Shown here: piece after piece, positions 47,729 through 56,708 of the stretch | Position numbering within the stretch: the first letter of the stretch is position 1 | Layout of the letters: each line of letters begins with the position of its first letter | NCBI RefSeq assembly: GCF_004216695.1 | Contig: NZ_SGXC01000003.1 | Span: 682,001-746,000 of the forward strand | Direction of reading: 5' to 3' | DNA from: Pigmentiphaga kullae | Lineage (GTDB): Bacteria; Pseudomonadota; Gammaproteobacteria; Burkholderiales; Burkholderiaceae_B | Length of the DNA stretch: 64,000 bases | The notes under the pieces: generated by a model | The model's input: the letters and a program-made list of their open reading frames with translations, nothing else | What the model was told of the DNA's origin: nothing | Databases searched by the model: none | Made by a program: the position numbers and the translations under genes

Positions 47729-50700
47729 ATGGCAGACAGGAAAAAGGCGGCCGCCTGGGCCGCGGGCGTGGTATTGCTGGCCGCGGCGGTGGGCGGCGCA
47801 TGGTGGGCGGGCAAGCAGTCCGGCGGCGGAGGGGGCGAGCCGCCCGCTTCCGAGCTGGTCGGCAGTGCCGATCCCTTCACGTTGCTCGAATGCCGGACGC
47901 GCCTGTTCGACGAGTCGCTGGCGCTGGCCGTGACGTTCTCGCAGCCGCTCGATCGCCGCCAGTCGCTGGGCAAGCTGCTGCAGGTGGTGGACCTGGGCGC
48001 CGCTTCCGGCGATGACGAGGCGGCCAAGACCCTGGGCAAGCCGCAGCCCGGCCAGGCCCTGCCGGAAGGCAAGCCGGTGGCGGGCGACTGGTCGCTGGGC
48101 GACAACCCGCGCGTCGCCTACTTCCCCTACATCCAGCCGAACCGCCGCTATGCGATCGCGGTGCCCGAGTCCGTCAAGGGCGCGGGCGGGCAGGCGCTGC
48201 CAGAGGCCTTCGGCTGCGAAGTGGCCAGCGAGGCCATGCCGCCGTCCTTCTATTTCGCCAGCCGCGGCGTGGTGCTGCCCGCGGGCCAGAACGGCGGGCT
48301 GCCGGTGGTCACGGTCAATACGCCCGAGGTCGACGTCCAGTTCCTGCGCATCGACCCGGCGCAGTTCCCCCGGTTCTTCGAGCAGGTGCTGGGCGTGCGC
48401 CGGCCCGTCGCCAAGACCGATCCGGATGCCGAGGAGGCCAATGACGACGAAGACGACGAGTGGCGCTACAGCGGCAACCGCAGCCTGAAGGGCACGGTGG
48501 GAAGCTGGGACCTGGATCGCCTGAAGGACGTGACGCGCAGCGTCTACGCCGGCCGCTTCCTGACCGACGACAAGGCCAATCGCCGCCACGTCACCTTCCT
48601 GCCGGTCGAGGGCATCAAGGAACTGAAGGACCCCGGCATCTACGTCGCCGTGATGAGCCAGCCCGGCCGTTTCCGCGACGAATACCAGGTCACCTATTTC
48701 TACGTCAGCGACATCGGCCTGCACACGCGGCGCTACGCCGGCCAGCTCGACGCGTTCGCGACCTCGCTCAAGAGCGGCAAGGCGATGGACGACGTCGAGT
48801 TCGAGCTGCTGGACGCGAACGCGAAGTCGCTGGGGCGCGCCAAGGCCGATGGGCAGGGGCGCGCCGTGTTCGCCGGCAGCTTCGAGGCCGCGCGCATCCT
48901 GATGGCGCGCCGGGGGGCGGAACTGTCGGTGGTGGCGCTGGCCGAGCCGGCGCTGGATTTGTCCGAATTCGACGTGGGCGGCTATCCGTCCCGCGACAAC
49001 AAGCTGTTCGTCTATGCCGGCCGCGATCTCTACCGGCCGGGCGAGCGCTTCGACGTTTCCGTGCTGGCGCGGGACGCCGACGGACGGGCGGTGCAGGCCG
49101 CGCCGGTCACGGCCACGCTGAAGCGGCCCGACGGCCGTACCGTGCGCACCGCCTTGTGGCGGCCCGATGCGCAGGTGCCGGGCTATGTCCGCCAGGCCAT
49201 CGAGCTGCCGGCCGACGCGCAGACGGGTACCTGGCTGCTGGAGACGCGCCTGGACCCGGCGGCCCGCTCGGCCGATGCCTCGTGGAAGTTCCAGGTGGAA
49301 GAGTTCCTGCCCGAGCGCATGAAGCTGGACCTGAAATCGCGCGAAGGCGTGCTGGAGGCCGGCCGGCCCCTGAACGTGAAGGTGCAGGGCGACTACCTGT
49401 ACGGCGCGCCCGCGGCCGGCAACCGGCTGCTGGGCACGGTATCCATCGACCGCGACCGCTATGCGCTGCCGCAGCAATGGCCGGGCTTCCTGTTCGGCGA
49501 TTTCGCCGACGACGACCGCAAGCAGCGGCGCGATCTGGACGAAACCACGCTGGACGACAAGGGCGCGGCGGCGGTTGCCGTGCCGGTGGACGTGTCCGGC
49601 ACCGCCTCGCCCATGAAGGTGAAAGCCAGCTTCAGCCTGCTGGAGTCGGGCGGCCGTCCCGTCGTGCGTTCCATCGAGCGCAGCGTCTGGCCGGCGCCGG
49701 CCTTGATCGGCGTGCGTCCGCTGTTCGACCGCGATGTCGCGCGCGAAGGGACGATGGCCGAGTTCGAGGCGGTGCGCGCGGGTCCGCAGGGCAAGGTCGT
49801 ACCGCTCAAGCAGGCGCAGTTGCGCGTGTACCGCGAGGAGCGGGTGTACTACTGGCGCTTCGACGACCAGCGCGGCTGGAACAGCGGATTCACCGAGACC
49901 GAGGAACTGGTCGAGTCGCGCGTGCTGGCGCTGCCCGATCGCGTGAAGTTCGGCGTGCCGGTCAAGTGGGGCCGCTACCGGCTGGAGCTGAGCGATCCGG
50001 AAAGCGGCGACACGCTGCGCTACCGCTTCTATGCGGGCTGGGGCGCGCAGGATGCCGAGGAAATGGGCAACCGGCCGGACCGGGTGCAGCTCAAGCTGGA
50101 CCACGCGCCGGTGCGCGAGGGCGAGACGGTCAAGCTGTCGATCACGCCGCCCCACGACGGCGAGGCGCTGATCGCGGTCGAGGGCGGCACCATGCTGTGG
50201 AGCCAGCGCACCAGCGTGAAGGCTTCGGGGTCCACGGTCGAGATTCCCATCGGCAAGGACTGGAGCCGCCACGACCTGTACGTGTCGGTCACCGTGTTCC
50301 GGCCCGGCAGCCAGGGCGATCGCGTCACGCCGGCGCGCGCGCTGGGCCTGGTCTATCTGCCGCTGTCCCGCGACGACCGCAGGCTGGCGGTGGAACTGGC
50401 CGCCCCGCCCAAGGTGCTGCCCGAGAAACGGACCACCGTGAAGGTCAAGGTGGGCAACGCGGGGCAGGGCCAGCAGGCGTACGTGACGCTGTCCGCGGTC
50501 GACGTGGGCATCCTGAACATCACGCGCTACGCCACGCCCGATCCCTTCGACTTCTTCTTCGGCAAGCATCGCTACGCGCCGGAGCTGCTGGACCTGTACG
50601 GCAAGCTGATCGAGAAGATGGAGGGTACGCAGGGCAAGCTGAAATGGGGCGGGGACGCCGCGATGCGCGATACCCGCAGCATGCCGGTGAAGGTGCGGCT

Positions 50701-52858
50701 GGTGGACCTGTTCAGCGGCCCGGTGCGGCTGGACGAGCAGGGCGAGGCGCAGATTCCGCTCGACCTGCCCGATTTCAACGGCACGCTGCGCCTGATGGCC
50801 TCGGCCTTCACGCCCGATCGCTTCGGCAACGCGCAGGCCGAGATGGTGGTGGCCGCGCCGGTGGTGGCCGAACTGTCGACGCCGCGCTTCATCAGCCCGG
50901 GCGACGAGGCCGCGATCGCTCTGGACGTGACCAACCTGAGCGGCGCGCCGCAGACGCTGACGGTGAACCTGGAAGGCCTGGACCCCGTGCGGATACGGGG
51001 CGGTTCGCAAAGCGTGAACCTGGCCAACCAGCAGCGCGCCACCCTGCGCTTCGTGGCCGAAGCCACGGGCGCCTACGGGCTGGGCCGGCTGCGGCTGACG
51101 GTCGACGGCCAGGGCGGCGCGAATCCGATCCGCATCGTGCGCGAGTCGCTGTTGCAGGTCCAGCCGCCGGTCGCGGCGACGCGCGACGTGCGCCGCGTCA
51201 GGCTGGGGCAGGGCGAGAGCCTGAAACTGGAGTCCAGCTGGATCGCCAAACTGTATCCGGATTCGGCCAGCGCCAGCGTGGCGATTTCCAACAAGCCGCC
51301 GTTCAACGTGAAGCGCCTGGTGCAGGGGCTGCTGGACTATCCCTATGGGTGCCTGGAGCAGACCGCCAGCGCGGCCTATCCGCACGTGTTCATCGGCGAG
51401 GACGAGGCGCGCGCCTGGGGGCTGACGCCACGCACGCGGGCCGAGCGCGAACGCATGATCGAAGGCGCGGTCGGCCGCATCGCCGGCATGCAGAAGGCCG
51501 GCGGCGGCTTCGCCCTGTGGGGCGACGGCGCCCAGGAGATCTGGCTGTCGGCCTATGTGGCCAGCTTCCTGCAGGATGCGCGCACGGCCGGCTTCAACGT
51601 GCCCGACCTGGTGTCGCGCCGCGCCTCCGACTGGCTGCTGGCCCAGTTGCAGCAATCGTCCGCCAACTTCCCCAGCCTGCCGCAGAACCTGCTGGCCCAG
51701 CTTGCCGCCGGCTCCGGCCAGCGGCTGCGCGACAACGACTACAACCTGCTGCGCGACAGCCACCGCCGCTTCGCCGAGCTGGCCAACGCGGCCTACGTGC
51801 TGGCGCGCGAGCAGAAGGCGCCGCTGTCCACGCTGCGGGTGCTGTACGACAACTATCGCGACCGCTCGCGCTCGCCGCTGCCCCTGGTGCACCTGGGCAT
51901 CGCCCTGAAACTGATGGGCGACGAGACGCGCGCGCGCGCGGCCTTCGACGAGGCGATGGCGCGCGGCTACGGCATCGACGCCAATCGCTACGGCGGCTAC
52001 GGCGAGTGGCTGGGCGACTACGGCTCGGCGCTGCGCGACTACGCGATGTCCTATGCGCTGATGATGCAGCACCAGATCGACCATCCGCGGCGAGAGACCC
52101 TGCTGGGCGACGTGGCCGGCCGCCTGGGCAGCCGCAGCTACCTGTCCACCCAGGAGCAGCTGGCGCTGTTCCTGGCCGCGCGGGCGGCGGGCGGCGTGGC
52201 CGGGGCGCAATGGACGGCGACGCTGCGCACGGCCCAGGGCGAGCAGCAGCTCAGTTCGCGCGACACCGAGGCGCGCAGCTTCACGGCGGCGCAGTTGGCC
52301 GGCGGCGTGGACATCGTCAACACGCAGGCCGACCCGCTGTTCGTCGAGGTGGACGTGCAGGGCTACCCGCGCCAGGCCGAGGCGCCGAGCGCCTCGGGCG
52401 TCACGATCGCGCGCAGCTGGTACGAGTCGGACGGGCGGCCCTGGAACGGGCGCCCGCTGCAGACCGGCGAGATGCTGATCGTCAAGCTGGACGTCGCCTC
52501 GAGCCGCCGCATCGAGGATGCGCTGGTGGTGGACCGGGTGCCGGCGGGGTTCGAGGTCGAGAACATGAACCTCAGCCAGGGGCCGGACATGGCGGACTGG
52601 AAGGTCGGCGGCGTGCAGGTGTCCGAGGCGCTGAACGATACGCGCATCAAGCATCGCGAGTATCGCGACGACCGCTATGTCGCGGCCGTGGGCATACAGG
52701 GTCCGGTCACCGTGTTCTACCGCGTGCGGGTGGTCACGCCGGGCCGCTTCGTCGTGCCGGCGCCGGTGGTCGAGGACATGTACCGTCCCGAGATCCGGGC
52801 GGTGGGCGCGTCTTCCGGTCCGTTGGTGGTCAACGACCCGCGCGGAGGCGCGCGCTGA
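47729..52858 (+). CDS. bacterial alpha-2-macroglobulin family protein
   Basis: A 1709-aa periplasmic protease trap. The N-terminus has one hydrophobic helix (AAAWAAGVVLLAAAVGGAWWAG, residues 8-29) and no lipobox Cys, so it is anchored by a transmembrane helix. MG domains follow, including the block SEFDVGGYPSRDNKLFVYAGRDLYRPGE near 415-445. The thioester motif is intact: YPYGCLEQTAS with C1208-Q1211. The gene is coupled to pbpC, the usual partner that repairs the cell wall where a protease-producing attacker has breached the envelope. Confidence 0.94.
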   Translation: MADRKKAAAWAAGVVLLAAAVGGAWWAGKQSGGGGGEPPASELVGSADPFTLLECRTRLFDESLALAVTFSQPLDRRQSLGKLLQVVDLGAASGDDEAAKTLGKPQPGQALPEGKPVAGDWSLGDNPRVAYFPYIQPNRRYAIAVPESVKGAGGQALPEAFGCEVASEAMPPSFYFASRGVVLPAGQNGGLPVVTVNTPEVDVQFLRIDPAQFPRFFEQVLGVRRPVAKTDPDAEEANDDEDDEWRYSGNRSLKGTVGSWDLDRLKDVTRSVYAGRFLTDDKANRRHVTFLPVEGIKELKDPGIYVAVMSQPGRFRDEYQVTYFYVSDIGLHTRRYAGQLDAFATSLKSGKAMDDVEFELLDANAKSLGRAKADGQGRAVFAGSFEAARILMARRGAELSVVALAEPALDLSEFDVGGYPSRDNKLFVYAGRDLYRPGERFDVSVLARDADGRAVQAAPVTATLKRPDGRTVRTALWRPDAQVPGYVRQAIELPADAQTGTWLLETRLDPAARSADASWKFQVEEFLPERMKLDLKSREGVLEAGRPLNVKVQGDYLYGAPAAGNRLLGTVSIDRDRYALPQQWPGFLFGDFADDDRKQRRDLDETTLDDKGAAAVAVPVDVSGTASPMKVKASFSLLESGGRPVVRSIERSVWPAPALIGVRPLFDRDVAREGTMAEFEAVRAGPQGKVVPLKQAQLRVYREERVYYWRFDDQRGWNSGFTETEELVESRVLALPDRVKFGVPVKWGRYRLELSDPESGDTLRYRFYAGWGAQDAEEMGNRPDRVQLKLDHAPVREGETVKLSITPPHDGEALIAVEGGTMLWSQRTSVKASGSTVEIPIGKDWSRHDLYVSVTVFRPGSQGDRVTPARALGLVYLPLSRDDRRLAVELAAPPKVLPEKRTTVKVKVGNAGQGQQAYVTLSAVDVGILNITRYATPDPFDFFFGKHRYAPELLDLYGKLIEKMEGTQGKLKWGGDAAMRDTRSMPVKVRLVDLFSGPVRLDEQGEAQIPLDLPDFNGTLRLMASAFTPDRFGNAQAEMVVAAPVVAELSTPRFISPGDEAAIALDVTNLSGAPQTLTVNLEGLDPVRIRGGSQSVNLANQQRATLRFVAEATGAYGLGRLRLTVDGQGGANPIRIVRESLLQVQPPVAATRDVRRVRLGQGESLKLESSWIAKLYPDSASASVAISNKPPFNVKRLVQGLLDYPYGCLEQTASAAYPHVFIGEDEARAWGLTPRTRAERERMIEGAVGRIAGMQKAGGGFALWGDGAQEIWLSAYVASFLQDARTAGFNVPDLVSRRASDWLLAQLQQSSANFPSLPQNLLAQLAAGSGQRLRDNDYNLLRDSHRRFAELANAAYVLAREQKAPLSTLRVLYDNYRDRSRSPLPLVHLGIALKLMGDETRARAAFDEAMARGYGIDANRYGGYGEWLGDYGSALRDYAMSYALMMQHQIDHPRRETLLGDVAGRLGSRSYLSTQEQLALFLAARAAGGVAGAQWTATLRTAQGEQQLSSRDTEARSFTAAQLAGGVDIVNTQADPLFVEVDVQGYPRQAEAPSASGVTIARSWYESDGRPWNGRPLQTGEMLIVKLDVASSRRIEDALVVDRVPAGFEVENMNLSQGPDMADWKVGGVQVSEALNDTRIKHREYRDDRYVAAVGIQGPVTVFYRVRVVTPGRFVVPAPVVEDMYRPEIRAVGASSGPLVVNDPRGGAR

Positions 52859-55227
52859 GGCGGCGCTGGGTCGCCGCGGCGGCGGCGGGTGCCATCGGGC
52901 TGGGGGCGCTGTGGGTGGCGGACCGGACGCATCCGCTGCCGGCCCAGGCCTTCCGGCCGGCCGATGGCGGCCTGGTGGTCACGTCGGCCGACGGCAGCCC
53001 CTTGCGCGCGTATCCGAGCGAGGACGGCATCTGGCGCTACCCCGTCTCGCCCGAGGATGTGTCCCCGCTCTATCTTCAGGCGCTGCTGACCTACGAGGAC
53101 CGCTGGTTCCACTGGCACTGGGGCATCAATCCCTACGCCATGGCGCGCGCCGCCTGGCAGTGGGCGAGCTCGGGCCGCATCGTCTCGGGCGGTTCGACCC
53201 TGACCATGCAGGTGGCGCGCATGATCGATCCGGCGCTGCGCGGCGCGCCGCGCAGCATGGGCGCCAAGCTGCGCCAGATGGCGCGGGCGGCGCAACTGGA
53301 ATGGCATCTGTCCAAGCGCGACATCCTGACCCTGTATCTGAACCACGCCCCCATGGGCGGCATCGTGGAAGGCGTGGAGATGGCCAGCCGCGCCTATCTG
53401 GGCAAACCGTCGCGCCAGTTGAGCCATGCCGAGGCCGCGCTGCTGACGGCGTTGCCGCAGGCCCCGTCCCGGCTGCGCCCCGACCGTGCGCCCGAGGCGG
53501 CCCGGGCCGCGCGCGACAAGGTGCTCGCCCGCCTGGTCGAACGCGGCCGCTGGAGCGCCGAGGTGGCCGAGGATGCGCGCATCGAACGCGTGATCGCACA
53601 GCCGCTGCGCGGTCACTGGCTGGCGCCGCTGGCCGCCGAACGCCTGCGGCAGCGGTCGCAGCAGGGGGCCGCCGCTTCCCGCCGCGTGGTCCGATCGACC
53701 CTGGATGCCGAATGGCAGTCCATCGTCGAGGACATGTTGCTCGACCGTGTGGACACGCTGCCGCCCAAGGTGTCCATGGCCGTGCTGGTGATGGACAACG
53801 ACAGCCTGGAGGCGCGCGTCTACGCGGGGTCGGCCGATTTCTCCGACGCCCGCCGGGCGGCGCATGTGGACATGGTCCGAGGCGTGCGCTCGCCGGGTTC
53901 CACGCTCAAGCCCTTCCTGTACGCGATGGCGCTGGACGAGGGCATGATCCATTCCGAGAGCCTGCTGGTCGATGCGCCGCAGACCTTCGGCGGCTACCGG
54001 CCGGGCAATTTCCAGGCGTCCTTTTCGGGTGCGGTCAGCGTGTCCGAGGCCTTGCAGCGTTCGCTCAACGTGCCCGCGGTCGACCTGCTCGATCGCATCG
54101 GCCCGGCGCGCTTCGCGTCGGCGCTGCGCGCGGGCGGCCTGCGCCTGCGCATCCCGGCGGGCGCGGCCCCGAACCTGAGCCTGATCCTGGGCGGGGCCGG
54201 CACCACGCTGGAAGAGCTGGTGGGGGCCTATCGCGCGCTGGCCCGCGGCGGCATGGCCGGCCGCGTGCGGCTGACCGCCGACGAGCCGCGCGTCGAGTCC
54301 CGCATCATGAGCGAGGGCGCGGCCTTCATCGTGCGCGACATCCTGGAGAGCGGCGGCCGGCCCGACCGGCCGTTCTATGCCGGCGGCCGGGGGCTGGCCT
54401 GGAAGACCGGCACGAGCTTCGGCTTTCGCGATGCCTGGGCCGTGGGCGTGACCGATGCCTGGACGCTGGGTGTCTGGGTGGGCCGGCCCGACGGCACGCC
54501 CAATCCCGGATTCTTCGGCGCCAACGTCGCCGCGCCGCTGCTGCAGGACCTGGTGGCGGCGCTGCCGGCGGCCTCGCCCGTTCCCCGCGTGCCGCCCGCA
54601 TCGGTGCGCCCGCAGTCCGTCTGCTGGCCGCTGGGGCTGCGGGCCGACAGCACGCCCGAAGGCATGTGCCTGCAACGCCGCCAGGCCTGGTCGCTGGACG
54701 ACGCGGTGCCGCCCACGCTGCCCGATCGCGGAACGCAGGGGGGGCTGGTGGAGACGATCTGGCTCGATCCCCGCTCGGGGATGCGCACGGACCCGGGCTG
54801 CCGCGTGCCGGGCACGCCCAGGCAGGTCGCGCGCTGGCCGCTGGCCTTGCAGCCGTGGGCGGAGGCGGGGATGCTGCCGGGAGCCGGGACGGCGCGCTGG
54901 CATCCCGCATGTGCGGCGGCCGCGCACGCGGGCGCCGGCGTGCGGCTCGAAGGCCTGGATACGGGCGCGATCCTGCGTCCGGTGCCGGGGCGCGACCGGA
55001 TCGACGTGCAACTGCGGGTGCTGGGAGGCGACGGCGCGCTGTGGTGGATGCTGGATGGCAAGCCGGTCCGCCGTACCGATGGCGCCAGTCCGGTCTCGCT
55101 GCGTTTCACCCGTAACGGCGCGCATACCGTCACCGTCATGGACGAGGGCGGCCGCTACGACAGTGTGCGCGTCACCGTGCGCGGGCTGCCGGGACAGGCT
55201 CGGAATGACGGCGCGGGAGGCTTATGA
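52855..55227 (+). CDS. pbpC: penicillin-binding protein 1C (probable CTG start)
   Basis: A 790-aa bifunctional peptidoglycan synthase. One membrane helix (residues about 5-21), a GT51 glycosyltransferase domain with E81 in YEDRWFHWHWG and GGSTLTMQVARM, a transpeptidase domain with S349-T-L-K352, RSLN and K517TG, and a C-terminal PBP1C domain (about 690-785). No ATG, GTG or TTG exists in frame near the 5' end that would keep the membrane helix. CTG at 52855 overlaps the upstream TGA (CTGA) and has GGAGG six nt before it, so it is the likely start. The next GTG is at 52915. Confidence 0.9.
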   Translation: MRRRWVAAAAAGAIGLGALWVADRTHPLPAQAFRPADGGLVVTSADGSPLRAYPSEDGIWRYPVSPEDVSPLYLQALLTYEDRWFHWHWGINPYAMARAAWQWASSGRIVSGGSTLTMQVARMIDPALRGAPRSMGAKLRQMARAAQLEWHLSKRDILTLYLNHAPMGGIVEGVEMASRAYLGKPSRQLSHAEAALLTALPQAPSRLRPDRAPEAARAARDKVLARLVERGRWSAEVAEDARIERVIAQPLRGHWLAPLAAERLRQRSQQGAAASRRVVRSTLDAEWQSIVEDMLLDRVDTLPPKVSMAVLVMDNDSLEARVYAGSADFSDARRAAHVDMVRGVRSPGSTLKPFLYAMALDEGMIHSESLLVDAPQTFGGYRPGNFQASFSGAVSVSEALQRSLNVPAVDLLDRIGPARFASALRAGGLRLRIPAGAAPNLSLILGGAGTTLEELVGAYRALARGGMAGRVRLTADEPRVESRIMSEGAAFIVRDILESGGRPDRPFYAGGRGLAWKTGTSFGFRDAWAVGVTDAWTLGVWVGRPDGTPNPGFFGANVAAPLLQDLVAALPAASPVPRVPPASVRPQSVCWPLGLRADSTPEGMCLQRRQAWSLDDAVPPTLPDRGTQGGLVETIWLDPRSGMRTDPGCRVPGTPRQVARWPLALQPWAEAGMLPGAGTARWHPACAAAAHAGAGVRLEGLDTGAILRPVPGRDRIDVQLRVLGGDGALWWMLDGKPVRRTDGASPVSLRFTRNGAHTVTVMDEGGRYDSVRVTVRGLPGQARNDGAGGL

Positions 55228-55272
55228 TGACTCTGGCCTCTTGCCCCTCGTGCATAATCGATGTTTAATATT

Positions 55273-55296
55273 CGAACAATAGTTCGCGTATAGAAC
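55273..55296. promoter_or_regulatory. IclR-type operator candidate upstream of pcaI
   Basis: Two overlapping inverted repeats: CGAAC-AATA-GTTCG (55273-55286) and GTTCGCGTATAGAAC (55282-55296, GTTC-N7-GAAC). The GTTCG...GAAC form resembles PcaR/PcaU-type operators of aromatic-acid pathways. It lies 69 bp before the pcaI ATG. The regulator is not in the window. Confidence 0.5.
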
Positions 55297-55364
55297 TTTT
55301 CCGTTTTGCAATCAGGTACGCCACCTGCGTCCCCCCGGACGCCAGGCATCGTGCGGAGACATAC

Positions 55365-56054
55365 ATGATCAACAAAATCGTGGCTTCGGTGGCCGAAGCG
55401 CTGGCCGGCGTCAAGGACGGCTCCACCATATTGGTAGGCGGGTTCGGCACGGCCGGCCTGCCCAACGCGCTGATCGACGGGCTGATCGAGCAGGGCGCCA
55501 AGGATCTCGTGGTGGTGAACAACAACGCCGGCAACGGCTACACGGGCCTGGCGGCGCTGCTGCAGACCGGGCGCGTGCGCAAGGTGATCTGCTCGTTCCC
55601 GCGCCAGACCGACTCCTACGTGTTCGACGAGCTCTATCGCGCCAAGAAGATCGAACTCGAACTCGTGCCCCAGGGCAACCTGGCCGAGCGCATCCGCGCC
55701 GCCGGCGCGGGCGTGGGCGCCTTCTACACGCCCACCGGTTTCGGCACGCTGCTGGCCGAAGGCAAGGAGACGCGGCACATCAACGGCCGCGACTACGTGC
55801 TGGAATACCCCATCCACGGCGACGTGGCGCTGATCTCGGCCTACAAGGGCGATCGCTGGGGCAACCTGACCTATCGCAAGACCGCGCGCAACTTCGGGCC
55901 CATCATGGCGACCGCGGCCAGGATGGCCATCGCCCAGGTGCACGAAACCGTCGAACTGGGCGAGCTCGATCCGGAGGCGGTCGTGACGCCCGGCATTTTC
56001 GTCAAGCGCGTGGTGGCCGTCGGGGCCCAAGCCAGCGCCCAACAGGCCGCCTGA
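55365..56054 (+). CDS. pcaI: 3-oxoadipate CoA-transferase, subunit A
   Basis: A 229-aa alpha subunit that with PcaJ moves CoA from succinyl-CoA to 3-oxoadipate. The CoA-binding motif VGGFGTAGLPNALIDGL is at residues 25-41, then NNAGNGYTGLAALL and SFPRQTDSYVFDELYRAKKIELELVPQGNLAERIRAAGAGVG, which is characteristic of PcaI. A GGAG box is 9 nt upstream of the ATG. Acetoacetate CoA-transferase (ScoA) is a less likely alternative, since the neighbours are a maleylacetate reductase and a 3-oxoadipyl-CoA thiolase. Confidence 0.9.
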   Translation: MINKIVASVAEALAGVKDGSTILVGGFGTAGLPNALIDGLIEQGAKDLVVVNNNAGNGYTGLAALLQTGRVRKVICSFPRQTDSYVFDELYRAKKIELELVPQGNLAERIRAAGAGVGAFYTPTGFGTLLAEGKETRHINGRDYVLEYPIHGDVALISAYKGDRWGNLTYRKTARNFGPIMATAARMAIAQVHETVELGELDPEAVVTPGIFVKRVVAVGAQASAQQAA

Positions 56055-56065
56055 GGAACACGCAC

Positions 56066-56704
56066 ATGAACAAGATGAATCGAGACCAGATGGCCCAGCG
56101 CGTGGCGCGCGACATTCCCGAGGGCGCCTACGTGAACCTGGGCATCGGCCTGCCCACCCTGGTGGCCAACCACCTGCCGGCCGATCGCGAGGTCCTGCTG
56201 CATACCGAGAACGGCCTGCTGGGCATGGGTCCCGCGCCCGAGAAGGGCCACGAGGACTGGGACCTGATCAACGCCGGCAAGCAGCCCGTTACCGCGCTGC
56301 CCGGCGCCGCCTATTTCCATCATGCCGATTCCTTCGCGATGATGCGCGGCGGCCACCTGGACATCTGCGTGCTGGGGGCCTTCCAGGTGTCGGTCAAGGG
56401 CGACCTGGCGAACTGGCACACCGGCGCGCCGGACGCCATCCCCGCCGTGGGCGGCGCGATGGACCTGGCCATCGGCGCCAAGCAGGTGTTCGTGATGATG
56501 GACCTGCTGACCAAGACGGGTTCCAGCAAGCTGGTGGAAAGCTGCTCGTATCCGCTGACCGGCGTCGGCTGCGTCAGCCGCGTCTATTCCGACCTGGCCG
56601 TGTTCGACATCACCAAGGAAGGGGTCTACGCGAGCGACGTGGTCGACGGGCTGTCGTTCGACGAACTGCAGCGCCTGTGCGGCGTGCCGCTGCGCAAGGG
56701 CTGA
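56066..56704 (+). CDS. pcaJ: 3-oxoadipate CoA-transferase, subunit B
   Basis: A 212-aa beta subunit. The catalytic Glu lies in HTENGLLGMGP (near residue 50), with GGAMDLAIGAKQVFVMMDLLTKTG following. It starts 11 nt after pcaI. It forms the active CoA-transferase with PcaI. Confidence 0.9.
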   Translation: MNKMNRDQMAQRVARDIPEGAYVNLGIGLPTLVANHLPADREVLLHTENGLLGMGPAPEKGHEDWDLINAGKQPVTALPGAAYFHHADSFAMMRGGHLDICVLGAFQVSVKGDLANWHTGAPDAIPAVGGAMDLAIGAKQVFVMMDLLTKTGSSKLVESCSYPLTGVGCVSRVYSDLAVFDITKEGVYASDVVDGLSFDELQRLCGVPLRKG

Positions 56705-56708
56705 TCCC

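Noticed and set aside
47690-52654. 1654-codon open frame antisense to the macroglobulin gene
   Set aside because: Its composition (His/Arg/Gln/Val-rich, no domain) is that of a complementary-strand shadow of a high-GC gene.
48460-52854. Long open frame in the pbpC register running through the macroglobulin gene
   Set aside because: It has no recognisable domains before pbpC and is the +1 shadow of the macroglobulin gene, kept open by high GC. Only the part from about 52855 on is coding.
55365-56704. Reading the CoA-transferase pair as acetoacetate:succinyl-CoA transferase (ScoAB)
   Set aside because: The sequence blocks fit PcaI/PcaJ and the following genes are maleylacetate reductase and 3-oxoadipyl-CoA thiolase.
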